A stretch of DNA of 64,000 bases, from positions 1,324,051 to 1,388,050 of the forward strand of contig NZ_QFRI01000001.1 in assembly GCF_003143755.1 (NCBI RefSeq), in the 5' to 3' direction. Below are positions 7,955-16,665 of this stretch, piece after piece (within the stretch, counting starts at the first letter, position 1; each line of letters starts with the position of its first letter). The notes beneath the pieces are model-generated. The model did no database searches. It was given only the letters and a program-made list of their open reading frames with translations, and had not been told where the DNA came from. The translations under genes and the position numbers were made by a program. Source of the stretch: Algibacter marinivivus. Its GTDB lineage: Bacteria > Bacteroidota > Bacteroidia > Flavobacteriales > Flavobacteriaceae.

Positions 7955-8920
7955 ATGTCTAAAATACTAATAATTGGTGCTGGTGGACAAATTGGTTCGG
8001 AATTAACCTATAAGCTTAGAAGTCTATATGGTGATGATAATGTTGTAGCTACAGATATTAATCAGAACAATTTAGATATTGTTAATTCTGGTATTTTTGA
8101 AATTCTTGATGCTAAAGATTATGATGGCATAAAAAGCTGTGTTGAAAGACATGATATTGATACCGTATATTTAATGGCAGCCATGTTAAGTGCAACTGGT
8201 GAAAAATTTCCAGAAAAAGCTTGGAATTTAAACATGGACTCTCTGTTTCATGTACTGAATTTAGCACGAGATAAGTTTATAAAAAAAATATTTTGGCCGT
8301 CAAGTATAGCTGTTTTTGGTCCTACAACACCAACAAAATACACACCACAATATACAATCATGGAGCCATCAACAGTTTATGGGATTACCAAACAAGTAGG
8401 AGAACGTTGGTGTGAATATTACTATAATAAATACGATGTAGATGTTAGAAGCATCCGTTATCCTGGGATAATTAGCTGGAAAGCATTACCAGGTGGAGGT
8501 ACAACCGATTATGCAGTAGAAATATATCACGAAGCTGTAAAAACAAAATCGTACGAATGCTTTTTGAAACCAGATACAGAACTTCCTATGATGTTTATGG
8601 ATGATGCTATAAAAGCAACTCTTGATATTATGGCAGCCCAATCTGCTGATATAAAAATAAGATCGTCTTACAATTTAGCAGCCATTAGTTTTACACCCAA
8701 AGAAGTTGTAGAATCTATAAAAAAGCAAATTCCAGAGTTTAATATAACGTACAAACCAGATTACAGGCAAGATATTGCAGATAGCTGGCCAAAAAGCATA
8801 AACGACTCTTATGCAAGACAAGATTGGAACTGGAAACATGCATTTTCTCTAGAAGATATAACCGAAGAAATGATTTTTCAACTTAACAAAAAGTATAACA
8901 GTATTTCAGAAACCTCATAA
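7955..8920 (+). CDS. tdh: L-threonine 3-dehydrogenase, epimerase-like (SDR) type
   Basis: A 321-residue extended short-chain dehydrogenase. The N-terminus carries the NAD-binding glycine motif GAGGQIG (residues 8-14). The catalytic set is visible as PSSIAVFG and YGITKQVGE (YxxxK). The signature PGIISWKALPGGGTTDYAVEIY near residues 168-190 is typical of the UDP-galactose-epimerase-like threonine dehydrogenases rather than of sugar epimerases. It oxidises L-threonine to 2-amino-3-ketobutyrate, the first step of threonine breakdown to glycine and acetyl-CoA. A -7 box lies at 7918-7925. The next gene has its own promoter. Confidence 0.9.
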   Translation: MSKILIIGAGGQIGSELTYKLRSLYGDDNVVATDINQNNLDIVNSGIFEILDAKDYDGIKSCVERHDIDTVYLMAAMLSATGEKFPEKAWNLNMDSLFHVLNLARDKFIKKIFWPSSIAVFGPTTPTKYTPQYTIMEPSTVYGITKQVGERWCEYYYNKYDVDVRSIRYPGIISWKALPGGGTTDYAVEIYHEAVKTKSYECFLKPDTELPMMFMDDAIKATLDIMAAQSADIKIRSSYNLAAISFTPKEVVESIKKQIPEFNITYKPDYRQDIADSWPKSINDSYARQDWNWKHAFSLEDITEEMIFQLNKKYNSISETS

Positions 8921-8929
8921 ACCGAGACT

Positions 8930-8961
8930 TTTGTGGAGCACTCGGTTAATTTGTATATTTG
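8930..8961 (+). promoter_or_regulatory. Promoter of HupE/UreJ-like gene
   Basis: TTTG at 8930-8933 and TATATTTG at 8954-8961 with a 20-nt spacer match the Bacteroidetes -33/-7 promoter. The start codon follows 22 bases after the -7 box. Confidence 0.7.
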
Positions 8962-8983
8962 GCTACCCTAAATCTTAATTATT

Positions 8984-9574
8984 ATGCTAGAAAATTTTTG
9001 GTTTAATGTAGAATACGGCATCAATCATGTGCTAGATATTAATGCCTACGATCACGTTTTATTTCTTATCGTTTTAACGGTACCATATGTATTTAAAGAT
9101 TGGAAACGTGTATTATTACTCGTTTCTATGTTCACACTTGGGCATACGCTATCATTAGTTTTAGCGGCTTACAATGTGGTAAGTGTAAACGCCACCGTTG
9201 TAGAATTCCTTATACCTATTACCATTTTAATAGTCGCTCTTTTTAACGTATTTACCTCAGGTAAAGGTGCACAACGAGAAAAAGTTGGTGTGCTATTCTT
9301 GTCTACCCTATTTTTTGGTTTAGTGCACGGTTTAGGTTTTGCACGCGAGTTTCAAATGCTATTGGGAGACACCGATAACAAACTCGTTTTACTTCTAGAA
9401 TTTGCCCTTGGTATCGAGCTTGCACAAGTCATCATCGTATTTGTCGTCCTCTTTTTAGGCTACGTAGTACAAACCATTTTCAGGTTCACAAAACGCGATT
9501 GGATTATGGTTATTTCCGCCATTGTAGTCGGTTTGGTTATCCCCATGATTTTAAATTCCGATTTCCTGTCTTAA
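8984..9574 (+). CDS. HupE/UreJ-family membrane protein
   Basis: A 196-residue integral membrane protein with about six helices. Family motifs are GINHVLDINAYDHVLFL (residues 13-29), FTLGHTLSL (51-59) and FGLVHGLGFA near 110-119; the His and Asp residues in membrane segments are thought to bind metal in this family. Relatives near hydrogenase or urease genes are nickel permeases, but no nickel enzyme is in view, so the substrate is open. Flavobacterial members often sit alone like this one. The stop codon is followed within 12 bases by a repeat element. Confidence 0.82.
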   Translation: MLENFWFNVEYGINHVLDINAYDHVLFLIVLTVPYVFKDWKRVLLLVSMFTLGHTLSLVLAAYNVVSVNATVVEFLIPITILIVALFNVFTSGKGAQREKVGVLFLSTLFFGLVHGLGFAREFQMLLGDTDNKLVLLLEFALGIELAQVIIVFVVLFLGYVVQTIFRFTKRDWIMVISAIVVGLVIPMILNSDFLS

Positions 9575-9585
9575 AAAATTATTTG

Positions 9586-9878
9586 AGCGTTACCACAAGG
9601 GTCGGGCTTTCATTACTCGCTCCTCCTTTGGTCGGGAGCTCAAACATACCATTCAATCCCTAACGCGGGTTAGGTGCTTTAAACCAAACTTTCGTAAAAC
9701 TTTAACGCATTTAGCGTTGTAATTAAAATACTAACTAACTATATTCGTTATACGAGAAGTGCGTTAAGGATAGAAGCGGCATCCTTTTGCTTTTTCTGCA
9801 AAAGATATAGCGGATAGCCTGACCCGAATTACTATAAACCTCAAGATTTACTAGAAATATTAAATGAGGGTAACGCCC
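9586..9878. repeat. Two convergent copies of GGGCGTTACC repeat; fills the gap 9575-9891
   Basis: The left copy (9586-9668) runs GAGCGTTACC, then GGGTCGGGCTTT, then CAATCCCTAACGC. The right copy (9761-9878) is inverted and on the minus strand reads GGGCGTTACCC, a spacer, GGGTCAGGCTATCC, a TCTTTTGC/GCAAAAGG hairpin, and a CTTAACGC end. Together they form a composite bounded by inverted GCGTTACC ends. No gene is present in this 317-base gap. The copies start directly after a gene's stop codon, as do others in this window. Confidence 0.75.
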
Positions 9879-9891
9879 AAATAAAAAGTTA

Positions 9892-10323
9892 ATGCCAAAA
9901 AACAAACAACTTAAGTACGATAAAGCCTATTTAAGAATTGCGCAAGAGTGGGGAAAATTATCGTATTGCAAACGGAAGCAAGTAGGTGCGATAATTGTTA
10001 AGGATAGAATGATAATTTCGGACGGGTACAACGGCACACCATCGGGCTTTGAGAATTTTTGTGAAGACGAGGAAGGTTACACTAAGTGGTACGTGTTGCA
10101 TGCAGAGGCTAATGCTATTTTAAAAGTGGCAGCATCTACACAATCATGCAAAGGTGCAACGCTTTATATTACATTATCACCATGTAAAGAATGTAGCAAA
10201 CTAATACACCAAGCGGGTATTGTAAAAGTGGTTTATAATAAAGGTTATAAGGATGATTCTGGTTTAAAATTTTTGGAAAGAGCGGGGATTGAGTTAGAAC
10301 TTATTGAAGATTTAAAAGCATAA
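9892..10323 (+). CDS. Deoxycytidylate (dCMP) deaminase family protein
   Basis: A 143-residue zinc deaminase. The zinc and catalytic residues are His70-Ala-Glu72 (HAEANAI) and Cys98/Cys101 (PCKECSKL). The conserved SYCKRKQVGAIIVKD and ISDGYNGTPSGF segments match dCMP deaminases (ComEB type), which supply dUMP for thymidylate synthesis. It lacks the extra N-terminal zinc site of some phage forms. Its stop overlaps the protease start by one base (TAATG), so the two are translationally coupled. The upstream region is a repeat element and no clear -7 box is seen. Confidence 0.9.
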   Translation: MPKNKQLKYDKAYLRIAQEWGKLSYCKRKQVGAIIVKDRMIISDGYNGTPSGFENFCEDEEGYTKWYVLHAEANAILKVAASTQSCKGATLYITLSPCKECSKLIHQAGIVKVVYNKGYKDDSGLKFLERAGIELELIEDLKA

Positions 10324-11912
10324 TGGCGTTTCAAAAAAAATATTTACCCTTAGTTTTAGGTGTTGCTATTGCAATAGGCATTTTAATTGGCGGAAAATTA
10401 GATTTTGCCGACTCGCCAGATCGCTTATTTTCTACAAATAGTAAAAAAGATAAACTTAACAGACTTATAGATTACATTGAATACGATTATGTTGATGATG
10501 TAAATACGGATAGCATTGTAGATGTAACGGTTAATGGTATTTTAGATAATCTAGATCCGCACTCGGTTTACATTCCTGAGGAGGAAATGGCTCGTGCTGC
10601 AGAAGAAATGAAAGGCGATTTTGTAGGTATTGGCGTTAGTTTTTACACCTACAGAGATACTATAGCTGTAATTCGCGCTATTGAAAATGGACCAAGTGCA
10701 AAAGCAGGCATAAAAGGAGGTGATAGAATTATAACTGCAAACGGCGATTCTTTATTTGGAAAACACCTTGAAGACGGTGAGCTTATAAAGAAGTTAAAAG
10801 GCGAAATAAACTCTAAAGTAAAACTGGAAGTTTACAGGCGCGGAGAGCCAGAACTTTTAAAATTTACAGTAAAACGTGGTACCATACCTATTAAAAGTGT
10901 TGATGCAGCGTATATGCTAACCGAGAAATTGGGATATATAAAAATCAATCGTTTTGCAGAGTCTACTTATAAAGAATTTAAAGCAGGAATTGAAAAATTA
11001 GAAGCTCTAGGTGCTACAGAAATAGCATTGGATTTGCGTGATAATCCTGGAGGTATTTTAAACATTTCAAAACAAATTGTAGATGAATTTTTAGAAGACG
11101 ATAAACTCATTTTGTTTACTAAAAATAAACGGGGTGATGTTGAAAATTATTATGCTACAAGCAAAGGCGATTTTGAAGATGGTAAGGTCTATGTTTTGAT
11201 AGACGAGAATTCTGCTTCGGCAAGCGAGATTGTTGCGGGGGCTTTACAGGATCATGATAAAGGTACCATTGTTGGGAGGCGCTCTTACGGAAAAGGACTC
11301 GTACAACGCGAAATGGATTTAGGAGATGGTAGTGCTATACGTTTAACAGTGTCTCGTTATTACACGCCAACAGGTCGTTCTATTCAGCGGCCTTATAATA
11401 ATGGTAATAAAGATTATTACGATGAGTATTTTGAAAGGTTAAATAGCGGAGAATTGCTAGATCCTGAAAAAATAAAAGTTGACGATTCTTTAAAATTCAG
11501 AACCCCAGAAGGTAAAATTGTTTATGGTGGTGGCGGTATTATTCCAGATGTTTTTGTGCCTATTGATAATAGCATGCAAAACGAAACGTTGTCTTTTTTA
11601 AGACGACGCGGATTTTTTGGAAATTTTGTATTTGAAGAATTGGAAAAAGACCGCCATGTATATGATGATGCTACCAGACAAGATTTTATAGATACTTTTG
11701 AAGTAGGAGACGATTTAGTTTTTGCATTTCAAGATTACTTAAACCTCAGAACCGAATCTAAAGTTACTTTTGTAGCCTATCATGAAGAAGTAAAACAATA
11801 TATAAAAGCCACTCTTGCAGATCAGCTTTTTGGTGCTGGTGCTTTTGAAGAGGTTTTTAATCAGCGCGATATTATGATTGATGAGGTGATTAAATTGAGT
11901 GATGGGAAATAG
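10323..11912 (+). CDS. S41 C-terminal processing peptidase (CtpA/Prc type)
   Basis: A 529-residue periplasmic serine protease. An N-terminal uncleaved anchor or signal (LPLVLGVAIAIGILIGG, residues 8-24) is followed by a PDZ domain (about 95-180, FVGIGVSFY... GPSAKAGIKGGDRI) and the S41 core. The Ser/Lys dyad is Ser297 (DENSASASEIV) and Lys324 (SYGKGLVQ). Such enzymes cut unstructured C-termini of envelope proteins. It overlaps the dCMP deaminase gene by one base, a pairing that makes no obvious metabolic link. A palindromic repeat follows 4 bases after the stop. Confidence 0.92.
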   Translation: MAFQKKYLPLVLGVAIAIGILIGGKLDFADSPDRLFSTNSKKDKLNRLIDYIEYDYVDDVNTDSIVDVTVNGILDNLDPHSVYIPEEEMARAAEEMKGDFVGIGVSFYTYRDTIAVIRAIENGPSAKAGIKGGDRIITANGDSLFGKHLEDGELIKKLKGEINSKVKLEVYRRGEPELLKFTVKRGTIPIKSVDAAYMLTEKLGYIKINRFAESTYKEFKAGIEKLEALGATEIALDLRDNPGGILNISKQIVDEFLEDDKLILFTKNKRGDVENYYATSKGDFEDGKVYVLIDENSASASEIVAGALQDHDKGTIVGRRSYGKGLVQREMDLGDGSAIRLTVSRYYTPTGRSIQRPYNNGNKDYYDEYFERLNSGELLDPEKIKVDDSLKFRTPEGKIVYGGGGIIPDVFVPIDNSMQNETLSFLRRRGFFGNFVFEELEKDRHVYDDATRQDFIDTFEVGDDLVFAFQDYLNLRTESKVTFVAYHEEVKQYIKATLADQLFGAGAFEEVFNQRDIMIDEVIKLSDGK

Positions 11913-11915
11913 GTT

Positions 11916-11942
11916 TGTCATTCCTGCGCAGGCAGGAATCTC
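11916..11942. repeat. TGTCATTCCTGC...GCAGGAATCTC palindromic repeat
   Basis: ATTCCTGC (11920-11927) and GCAGGAAT (11932-11939) form a perfect 8-bp stem with a 4-nt loop, preceded by TGTC and followed by CTC. A related copy is at 15951-15975, and a third flavour (GTCATTGCGAGGAG) is at about 31906. This is a widespread type of short interspersed palindrome. No gene is seen between 11943 and 12142. Confidence 0.75.
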
Positions 11943-12142
11943 TTAAATTGAAACTCAAAGTTAAAAAATTTTTCTTTATAAGACTGTATTTTATGGGTTT
12001 CTCACAGCGTCAATATGATTTTTCATAACTACTAAGTAGGAATTTACGATAAATTTATTAGATTTACTTCATAGCAAAATCTCTCTCTTAAAAGTTTAAT
12101 AGCATATAGTAATTAATTTATTAATCTTAATTATATATGTTT

Positions 12143-13774
12143 ATGAAAATTTATTTTAAAATGATCCCAAACCTCAAGACGTTACTTTTTTTTATGTTTA
12201 ATGGCTTTATTCTTTTTTGGTTGTGAAAAGGAAACTAATTTAGAACAAGTAGAAACCATAGAAGAATCTCAAGAGTCACCATTAAGTATTACAGTAGTTG
12301 GAAGTGATAAAATTGAACAGAATCAAGGTTTGTTTCAGCACTTACAAGGGTTTAGTAATAAAACCGAAGGTGTAAAAACATCTAATGAACATGATTTTGT
12401 AATAGATACTCATCATGTAAGTCATATAATTAATACCGATGAGGATTATGAATCTTATACGTTTCCAATTTATAGAGATGAATTTAATCCTAATAAGTTA
12501 GAGAATTTGTTAGTATCTGTTTTTCCAAATGGTACGTATAATACTATATTAGTTACCTACGGAAAAGTCGAAGGAGAAAACACATTTAGTGAAGTTATTG
12601 GAATAGAACAGGTTCAAAATAGTGAAGGTCTGTTTTCTAAATTAACGCAAACATGTGTGAATGTTGCTCATGAGTGTTGTTGGAAAGGAAACCATTCAGA
12701 CGGGAGGAACCCTGATGGAAGTAAATGTCTAGCACATTCCGTTTGTTATTCAAGGTTTTGCACTAGTGGAGGTGGTGGAAGTCCAACAGTCATTCCTACT
12801 TATAGTAATACAGGAAATACCTCAGGAGAAACAGGAGAGGAGGGCGTTCAAGTTCTGGACCCGCTGGAGATACAACAACACAAACTATTTCGCCAGTACA
12901 AGAAATTATGAACTGTATGGGTTCTAATTTATTAGAAATTGAAGGAGCAACTAACTGGTTGTCTAATTCAGATAATATATTTAAGGTTAGAGTAATAAAT
13001 GATTATTTAAAACAAAATAGTTGTAATGCTGAATCTAAAAATTTTAGTGAATTAGCTGTTGAGGCTTGGTTGAATGATGGGGATTTGGAATTTGAAAAAT
13101 TAGAGAAATTTTATGTTCAAATGAATAAAGAATGTCAAGCTGAGAAAGTTTTCGATTTAATAATCAATAGTAATGTATCTTTGACAAATTTTATTAAAAA
13201 TGAATTTGGAAAAAGTACTGAACATCATATACAATTTGAGGACATAGATTTACCTGATGATGTAATTGCTGGGACTATTTTCCCTGACGAACCAATTTTA
13301 AACGATGAAGGTCAAAATGGAATCATATTAAATTTTGATAACTCTTATTTAGATAATGCATCTAATTTATCAATAGTGTTAACGGCTGCTCATGAGTTTG
13401 TACATATTCGTTTGGGCTATTTATATATTAAAGGTGAATTGCTTAATGTATATCCAGATTATACAGATATAAATGATGCTTTTATAACTTATTATGATGA
13501 TAAGAGTAATGCGAATAGAACTGCCTTAGATCAATCAATGCACGATGTTTATGATGACTTTTTAGATGAAATAACAGATAGTGTATTTAATTATGCAACA
13601 AATAATAATATTACTGGTGCTACAAGAGATTATTGTGAAAAAATGGTCTTAGGTGCGCATCAAAATACTAATGCATTCCAAGGTTTAACTCCAGAACAAC
13701 AAACGGAATATTCAACAATAATAGTAAACGAAAATGAAGGTAAGGCAAATGCTAAAGGTTCTAAATGTGAATAA
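12143..13774 (+). pseudogene. Cys-rich HExxH metallopeptidase-like lipoprotein with two frameshifts
   Basis: Three frames join into one protein of about 543 residues. Segment 1 (from 12143) encodes MKIYFKMIPNLKTLLFF; removing one T from the T8 run at 12186-12193 joins it to LCLMALFFFGC, completing a lipoprotein signal peptide. Segment 2 (to 12911) carries a cysteine-rich patch (CVNVAHECCWKGNHSDG... CYSRFC) and a Gly/Ser linker. At about 12845 a missing base shifts to segment 3, whose frame is open upstream (SSSGPAGDTTTQTISPVQE) and continues into the 288-residue part starting MNCMGSNLLEIEG. Segment 3 contains AAHEFVHIRLGYL, an HExxH zinc-protease motif. As sequenced it would yield separate pieces (12201-12911 and 12908-13774). 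It may be a pseudogene, phase-variable, or affected by sequencing errors. The substrate is unknown. Confidence 0.75.
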
Positions 13775-14291
13775 AATTATAATGTTTATAATAATGATAA
13801 TCATCATTGTTTCTTGCTCATCTTCTGAAAAGAAGAGTGAAGACATCTCTTTATTGAAGGTCTATATAGAAAATTATAAAGACAAACAAAAGAAAGATTC
13901 TGTCTTCTTAGGTTTGGATAACACTAATAGCGAAGTATTTAAAATCATTAGAAAATATAATTCAAAATCTGAGGTTATACCTGATGAGTTGAAAAATGTC
14001 TTTACAAAAAAGAATTATGATTATTTGAAGAAGCAGATGACCAAAGAAAACAGTGTTTGGGAATTAGACTTCACTAATTTAGATAATGTTTTTTCTGTAA
14101 AAAATTATCCTCATAAAAATAATTTGGAAGTTATCTATTTATCTAAACCTATTTATACTGTTGATGGGGAATATGGACTCATACAGAAATTACAAAAGAC
14201 TGATGAAAATGTCTATTTTATATCTTCAGTTGAAGTTTATAAAAGGTATGATGAGATTTGGAAAAAAATTTCAGATATAAGTCGCTATTAG
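13767..14291 (+). CDS. Small lipoprotein overlapping the metallopeptidase-like gene
   Basis: I do not recognise the family. Starting at GTG 13767 the product is 174 residues with a lipoprotein signal (MNKIIMFIIMIIIIVSC, lipidated Cys17) and a charged, beta/alpha mature part. The open frame extends to 13734, but only the GTG start gives a proper n-region followed by the hydrophobic stretch. It overlaps the end of the upstream gene by 8 bases, so it is probably co-translated and functionally linked, for example as a partner or inhibitor of the HExxH protein; that link is inference from position only. Confidence 0.68.
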   Translation: MNKIIMFIIMIIIIVSCSSSEKKSEDISLLKVYIENYKDKQKKDSVFLGLDNTNSEVFKIIRKYNSKSEVIPDELKNVFTKKNYDYLKKQMTKENSVWELDFTNLDNVFSVKNYPHKNNLEVIYLSKPIYTVDGEYGLIQKLQKTDENVYFISSVEVYKRYDEIWKKISDISRY

Positions 14292-14371
14292 TAGGAATTT
14301 TTTTAAACTACTTTAAAAACATAACCTGCCGTCATTAGTCTTTAATAAATTGCGGTAAGAGTATGAACAAT

Positions 14372-14406
14372 AAAAAGCCACATTTTAGAACAAAATGTGG
14401 CTTTTT
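14372..14406. terminator. Bidirectional terminator
   Basis: AAAAAGCCACATTTT and AAAATGTGGCTTTTT are perfect 15-bp arms around a 5-nt loop, between convergent genes ending at 14291 and 14410. Confidence 0.93.
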
Positions 14407-14409
14407 ATT

Positions 14410-15021
14410 TTATAAGTTTTCAACCTTATCATGCACCTTAGCATGTTTCCCACCATTCCAAAGCGTTAAAATATCAGTAGCTACATGTGCGCCACTTCCA
14501 GAGGCCATAGCAAATTGACTGCGCCACCCTGCTAACGTTCCTGCAACATATAAATTCTTTTCAATTAAATGGTCTGTATTTTTTAACCAAATACGGTCTT
14601 TTTCAATAGCTGCTCTTGGATGCGGTTCAATATAATGTTCTAAACCTTTAATCGTCATTAAATTGGTGTAGCCAACAGCAATAACAACAATTTTAGTTTT
14701 GTACAAACTCTTGTTAGTCTTGATAAAAAAAGAGTCAGGGCCTTTTGAAATGGCTAAAACTTTTTCATTTTCAATTTGCTCAATATGTGGATACAAATTT
14801 GAAAGCTGTGCTTTTCCGCTTTCTAAAATTGAAGCGCCAGTTGTTCCAGGAGCTAATCCTAAAACGTTATTAAATAAAGCGGTTTGTAAATGCGAGGTTT
14901 TTTGATGCGTAATAATACCAATAGTTTTATTAGCTGCATAAGCTTTTGGTTTAGCAGATCCTAAAACCAAGGCGCAAGACATACCAGCGGCACCACCACC
15001 AATTATTAATGCATCATACAT
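14410..15021 (-). CDS. Thioredoxin-reductase-like FAD/NAD(P) oxidoreductase
   Basis: A 203-residue flavoprotein with an N-terminal FAD-binding motif (ALIIGGGAAGMSCAL, residues 4-18) and a C-terminal FAD loop (NLYVAGTLAGWRSQFAMASGSGAHVA). It is much shorter than thioredoxin reductase (about 310): the NAD(P)-binding insert is missing and there is no CxxC redox pair. It therefore cannot be a normal thioredoxin reductase; electron donor and acceptor are unknown. The frame is intact and the length is not due to visible damage. It follows the 67-residue membrane protein by 11 bases. Confidence 0.82.
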   Translation of the reverse strand: MYDALIIGGGAAGMSCALVLGSAKPKAYAANKTIGIITHQKTSHLQTALFNNVLGLAPGTTGASILESGKAQLSNLYPHIEQIENEKVLAISKGPDSFFIKTNKSLYKTKIVVIAVGYTNLMTIKGLEHYIEPHPRAAIEKDRIWLKNTDHLIEKNLYVAGTLAGWRSQFAMASGSGAHVATDILTLWNGGKHAKVHDKVENL

Positions 15022-15032
15022 AATTAAATTCT

Positions 15033-15236
15033 TTATTTCTTTCCTTTTACTTGGTCTTCAATACGTTTAGAAGTTCTTAAAATAGCCATCATAACTATTA
15101 CACAGAGTGAAGCAACAATGGTTATAATTGCAATAATACTATCACCTTCAAAAGGGGCATTAAAGTCAACTTTAGTAAAATTAAAAATGATTAATCCTAA
15201 AGCAATAACACTAAGTAGTATGGTGAAAATTTTCAT
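15033..15236 (-). CDS. Small two-helix membrane protein
   Basis: A 67-residue protein with two hydrophobic helices (residues 3-21 and 33-54) and a basic C-terminus (RTSKRIEDQVKGKK). Function unknown. It lies between marC and the flavoprotein gene on the same strand with gaps of 66 and 11 bases, so the three may be one transcript. Confidence 0.7.
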   Translation of the reverse strand: MKIFTILLSVIALGLIIFNFTKVDFNAPFEGDSIIAIITIVASLCVIVMMAILRTSKRIEDQVKGKK

Positions 15237-15302
15237 TTATTTATAACTTTTAATATCGTTTTACTAAGATAATCTTTGTTTTTCAAATACCTCTATTTGT
15301 AT

Positions 15303-15890
15303 TTAAGCAAGATCAAATAATGCTTTTATATTATGTGCAAATAATTTAACAGCTATAGCTAGTAAAATAACACCAAAAACTTTTCGGATTATATTAATAC
15401 CATTGGCACCCAAAAAACGTTCAATTCTAGAAGATGTTTTAAGTACAATGTAAATAATAACCACATTCATTAAAACGGCAACAATAATGTTTTCTATACT
15501 AAACTCAGCTCTTAACGAAAGTAGCGTTGTTAAACTACCAGGACCAGCAATAAGCGGAAATGCTAATGGGAAAACAGCAGTTGTCATTGATGCATTTTCA
15601 TCTTGCTTATAAAGTGTGATACCTAAAATCATTTCTAAAGCAATAAAAAATAATATAAAGGCACCAGCTACGGCAAAAGAGTTTACATCAATACCTATAA
15701 GATTTAAAATACTGTTTCCTAAAAACAAAAATATAATCAAAATAATACCTGCTATTAAAGAGGCTTTTTCACTTTGGATATGGCCAGCTTTTTTTCTTAA
15801 ATCAATAACAATTGGAATGTTTCCAACAATATCAATCACCGCAAACAATACCATGAATGCTGTGAATATTTCTTTGAAGTTAAACTGCAT
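15303..15890 (-). CDS. MarC-family (UPF0056) membrane protein
   Basis: A 195-residue inner-membrane protein with about six helices. Typical features are the N-terminal FMVLFAVIDIVGNIPIVIDL, the central AFPLAFPLIAGPGSLTTLLSL (residues 107-127) and the C-terminal KLFAHNIKALF. MarC proteins were once linked to multiple antibiotic resistance but their transport activity is not established. No terminator is seen between it and the downstream small membrane gene. Confidence 0.9.
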   Translation of the reverse strand: MQFNFKEIFTAFMVLFAVIDIVGNIPIVIDLRKKAGHIQSEKASLIAGIILIIFLFLGNSILNLIGIDVNSFAVAGAFILFFIALEMILGITLYKQDENASMTTAVFPLAFPLIAGPGSLTTLLSLRAEFSIENIIVAVLMNVVIIYIVLKTSSRIERFLGANGINIIRKVFGVILLAIAVKLFAHNIKALFDLA

Positions 15891-15950
15891 AATTTGAGCG
15901 TTTTATATTAAAAAAAGGTCTTGCATTTTTTTTGCAAATCCTATTGAATT

Positions 15951-15975
15951 GTCATTCTCGCGGATGCGGGAATCT
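15951..15975. repeat. GTCATTCTCGC...GCGGGAATCT palindromic repeat
   Basis: ATTCTCGC pairs with GCGGGAAT with one wobble. It has the same flanks (GTC before, CT after) as the copy at 11916-11942 and lies in the divergent gap between marC and the DUF3109 gene. Confidence 0.7.
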
Positions 15976-16070
15976 AAAATTAAAAATTCTAATTATAGAA
16001 GGTTTTTAATTTTCCGCAAAAGTATAGCATTATTAATTAAATATCTTAAAAAAGTACTCCAAAGTTTATC

Positions 16071-16078
16071 TATTTTTG
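16071..16078 (+). promoter_or_regulatory. -7 box of DUF3109 gene
   Basis: TATTTTTG, a match to TAnnTTTG, lies 23 bases upstream of the ATG at 16102. Confidence 0.55.
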
Positions 16079-16101
16079 CATAAGCTTTTAATATATTTTT
16101 T

Positions 16102-16665
16102 ATGTTTCAATTAGGGAAAACTATAGTTTCAGAAGACATTATAGAAAAAGATTTTATGTGCAATTTATCTGCATGTAAAGGAGCGTGTTGTGTTGATGGA
16201 GATGCAGGAGCACCACTAGATGCTGATGAAGCAAAAATTTTAAAAGAAATTTACCCAAAAGTGAAGCCTTTTTTGCGTCAAGAAGGCATTGAGGCTATAG
16301 AATCTCAAGGCGCATATATTACCACAGAAGAAGGTGAATTAGAAACGCCGTTAATTAATGGTGCAGATTGTGCCTATGTTATTTTTAATGAAAAAAAAGT
16401 GGCGCTTTGTGGTATTGAAGAAGCTTATAATCAAGGCGAGGTGACTTGGAAGAAACCTGTATCTTGTCATTTATATCCAATTCGTGTTCAAGATTATTCT
16501 GAATTTTCTGCAGTAAACTATCATAAATGGCAAATTTGTGATGATGCTTGTACACTTGGAAAAGAATTACAAATTCCTGTCTATAAATTTGTGAAAGAAG
16601 CGCTCATAAGAAAATTTGGTGAGGATTGGTATATGGAGCTCGAAAAAGTTGCAAAAAACTTTTAA
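16102..16665 (+). CDS. DUF3109 family cysteine-rich protein
   Basis: A 187-residue protein matching the DUF3109 pattern: CNLSACKGACCVDGDAGAPL at residues 19-38, then NGADCAYV, ALCGIE, a conserved KPVSCHLYPIRV and CDDACTLG. Eight or more conserved cysteines suggest a metal or iron-sulfur site, related in style to the YkgJ Fe-S oxidoreductase family. The function is not known. It is monocistronic with a -7 box at 16071-16078. Confidence 0.85.
   Translation: MFQLGKTIVSEDIIEKDFMCNLSACKGACCVDGDAGAPLDADEAKILKEIYPKVKPFLRQEGIEAIESQGAYITTEEGELETPLINGADCAYVIFNEKKVALCGIEEAYNQGEVTWKKPVSCHLYPIRVQDYSEFSAVNYHKWQICDDACTLGKELQIPVYKFVKEALIRKFGEDWYMELEKVAKNF

Noticed and set aside
8920-8947. AACCGAG/CTCGGTT hairpin as tdh terminator
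   Set aside because: The 14-nt loop and missing U-tail make it weak, and it overlaps the -33 box of the next gene.
14410-15021. Short flavoprotein as a truncated thioredoxin reductase pseudogene
   Set aside because: Both FAD-binding ends are intact and the frame is clean; the missing middle domain looks like a family trait rather than damage.
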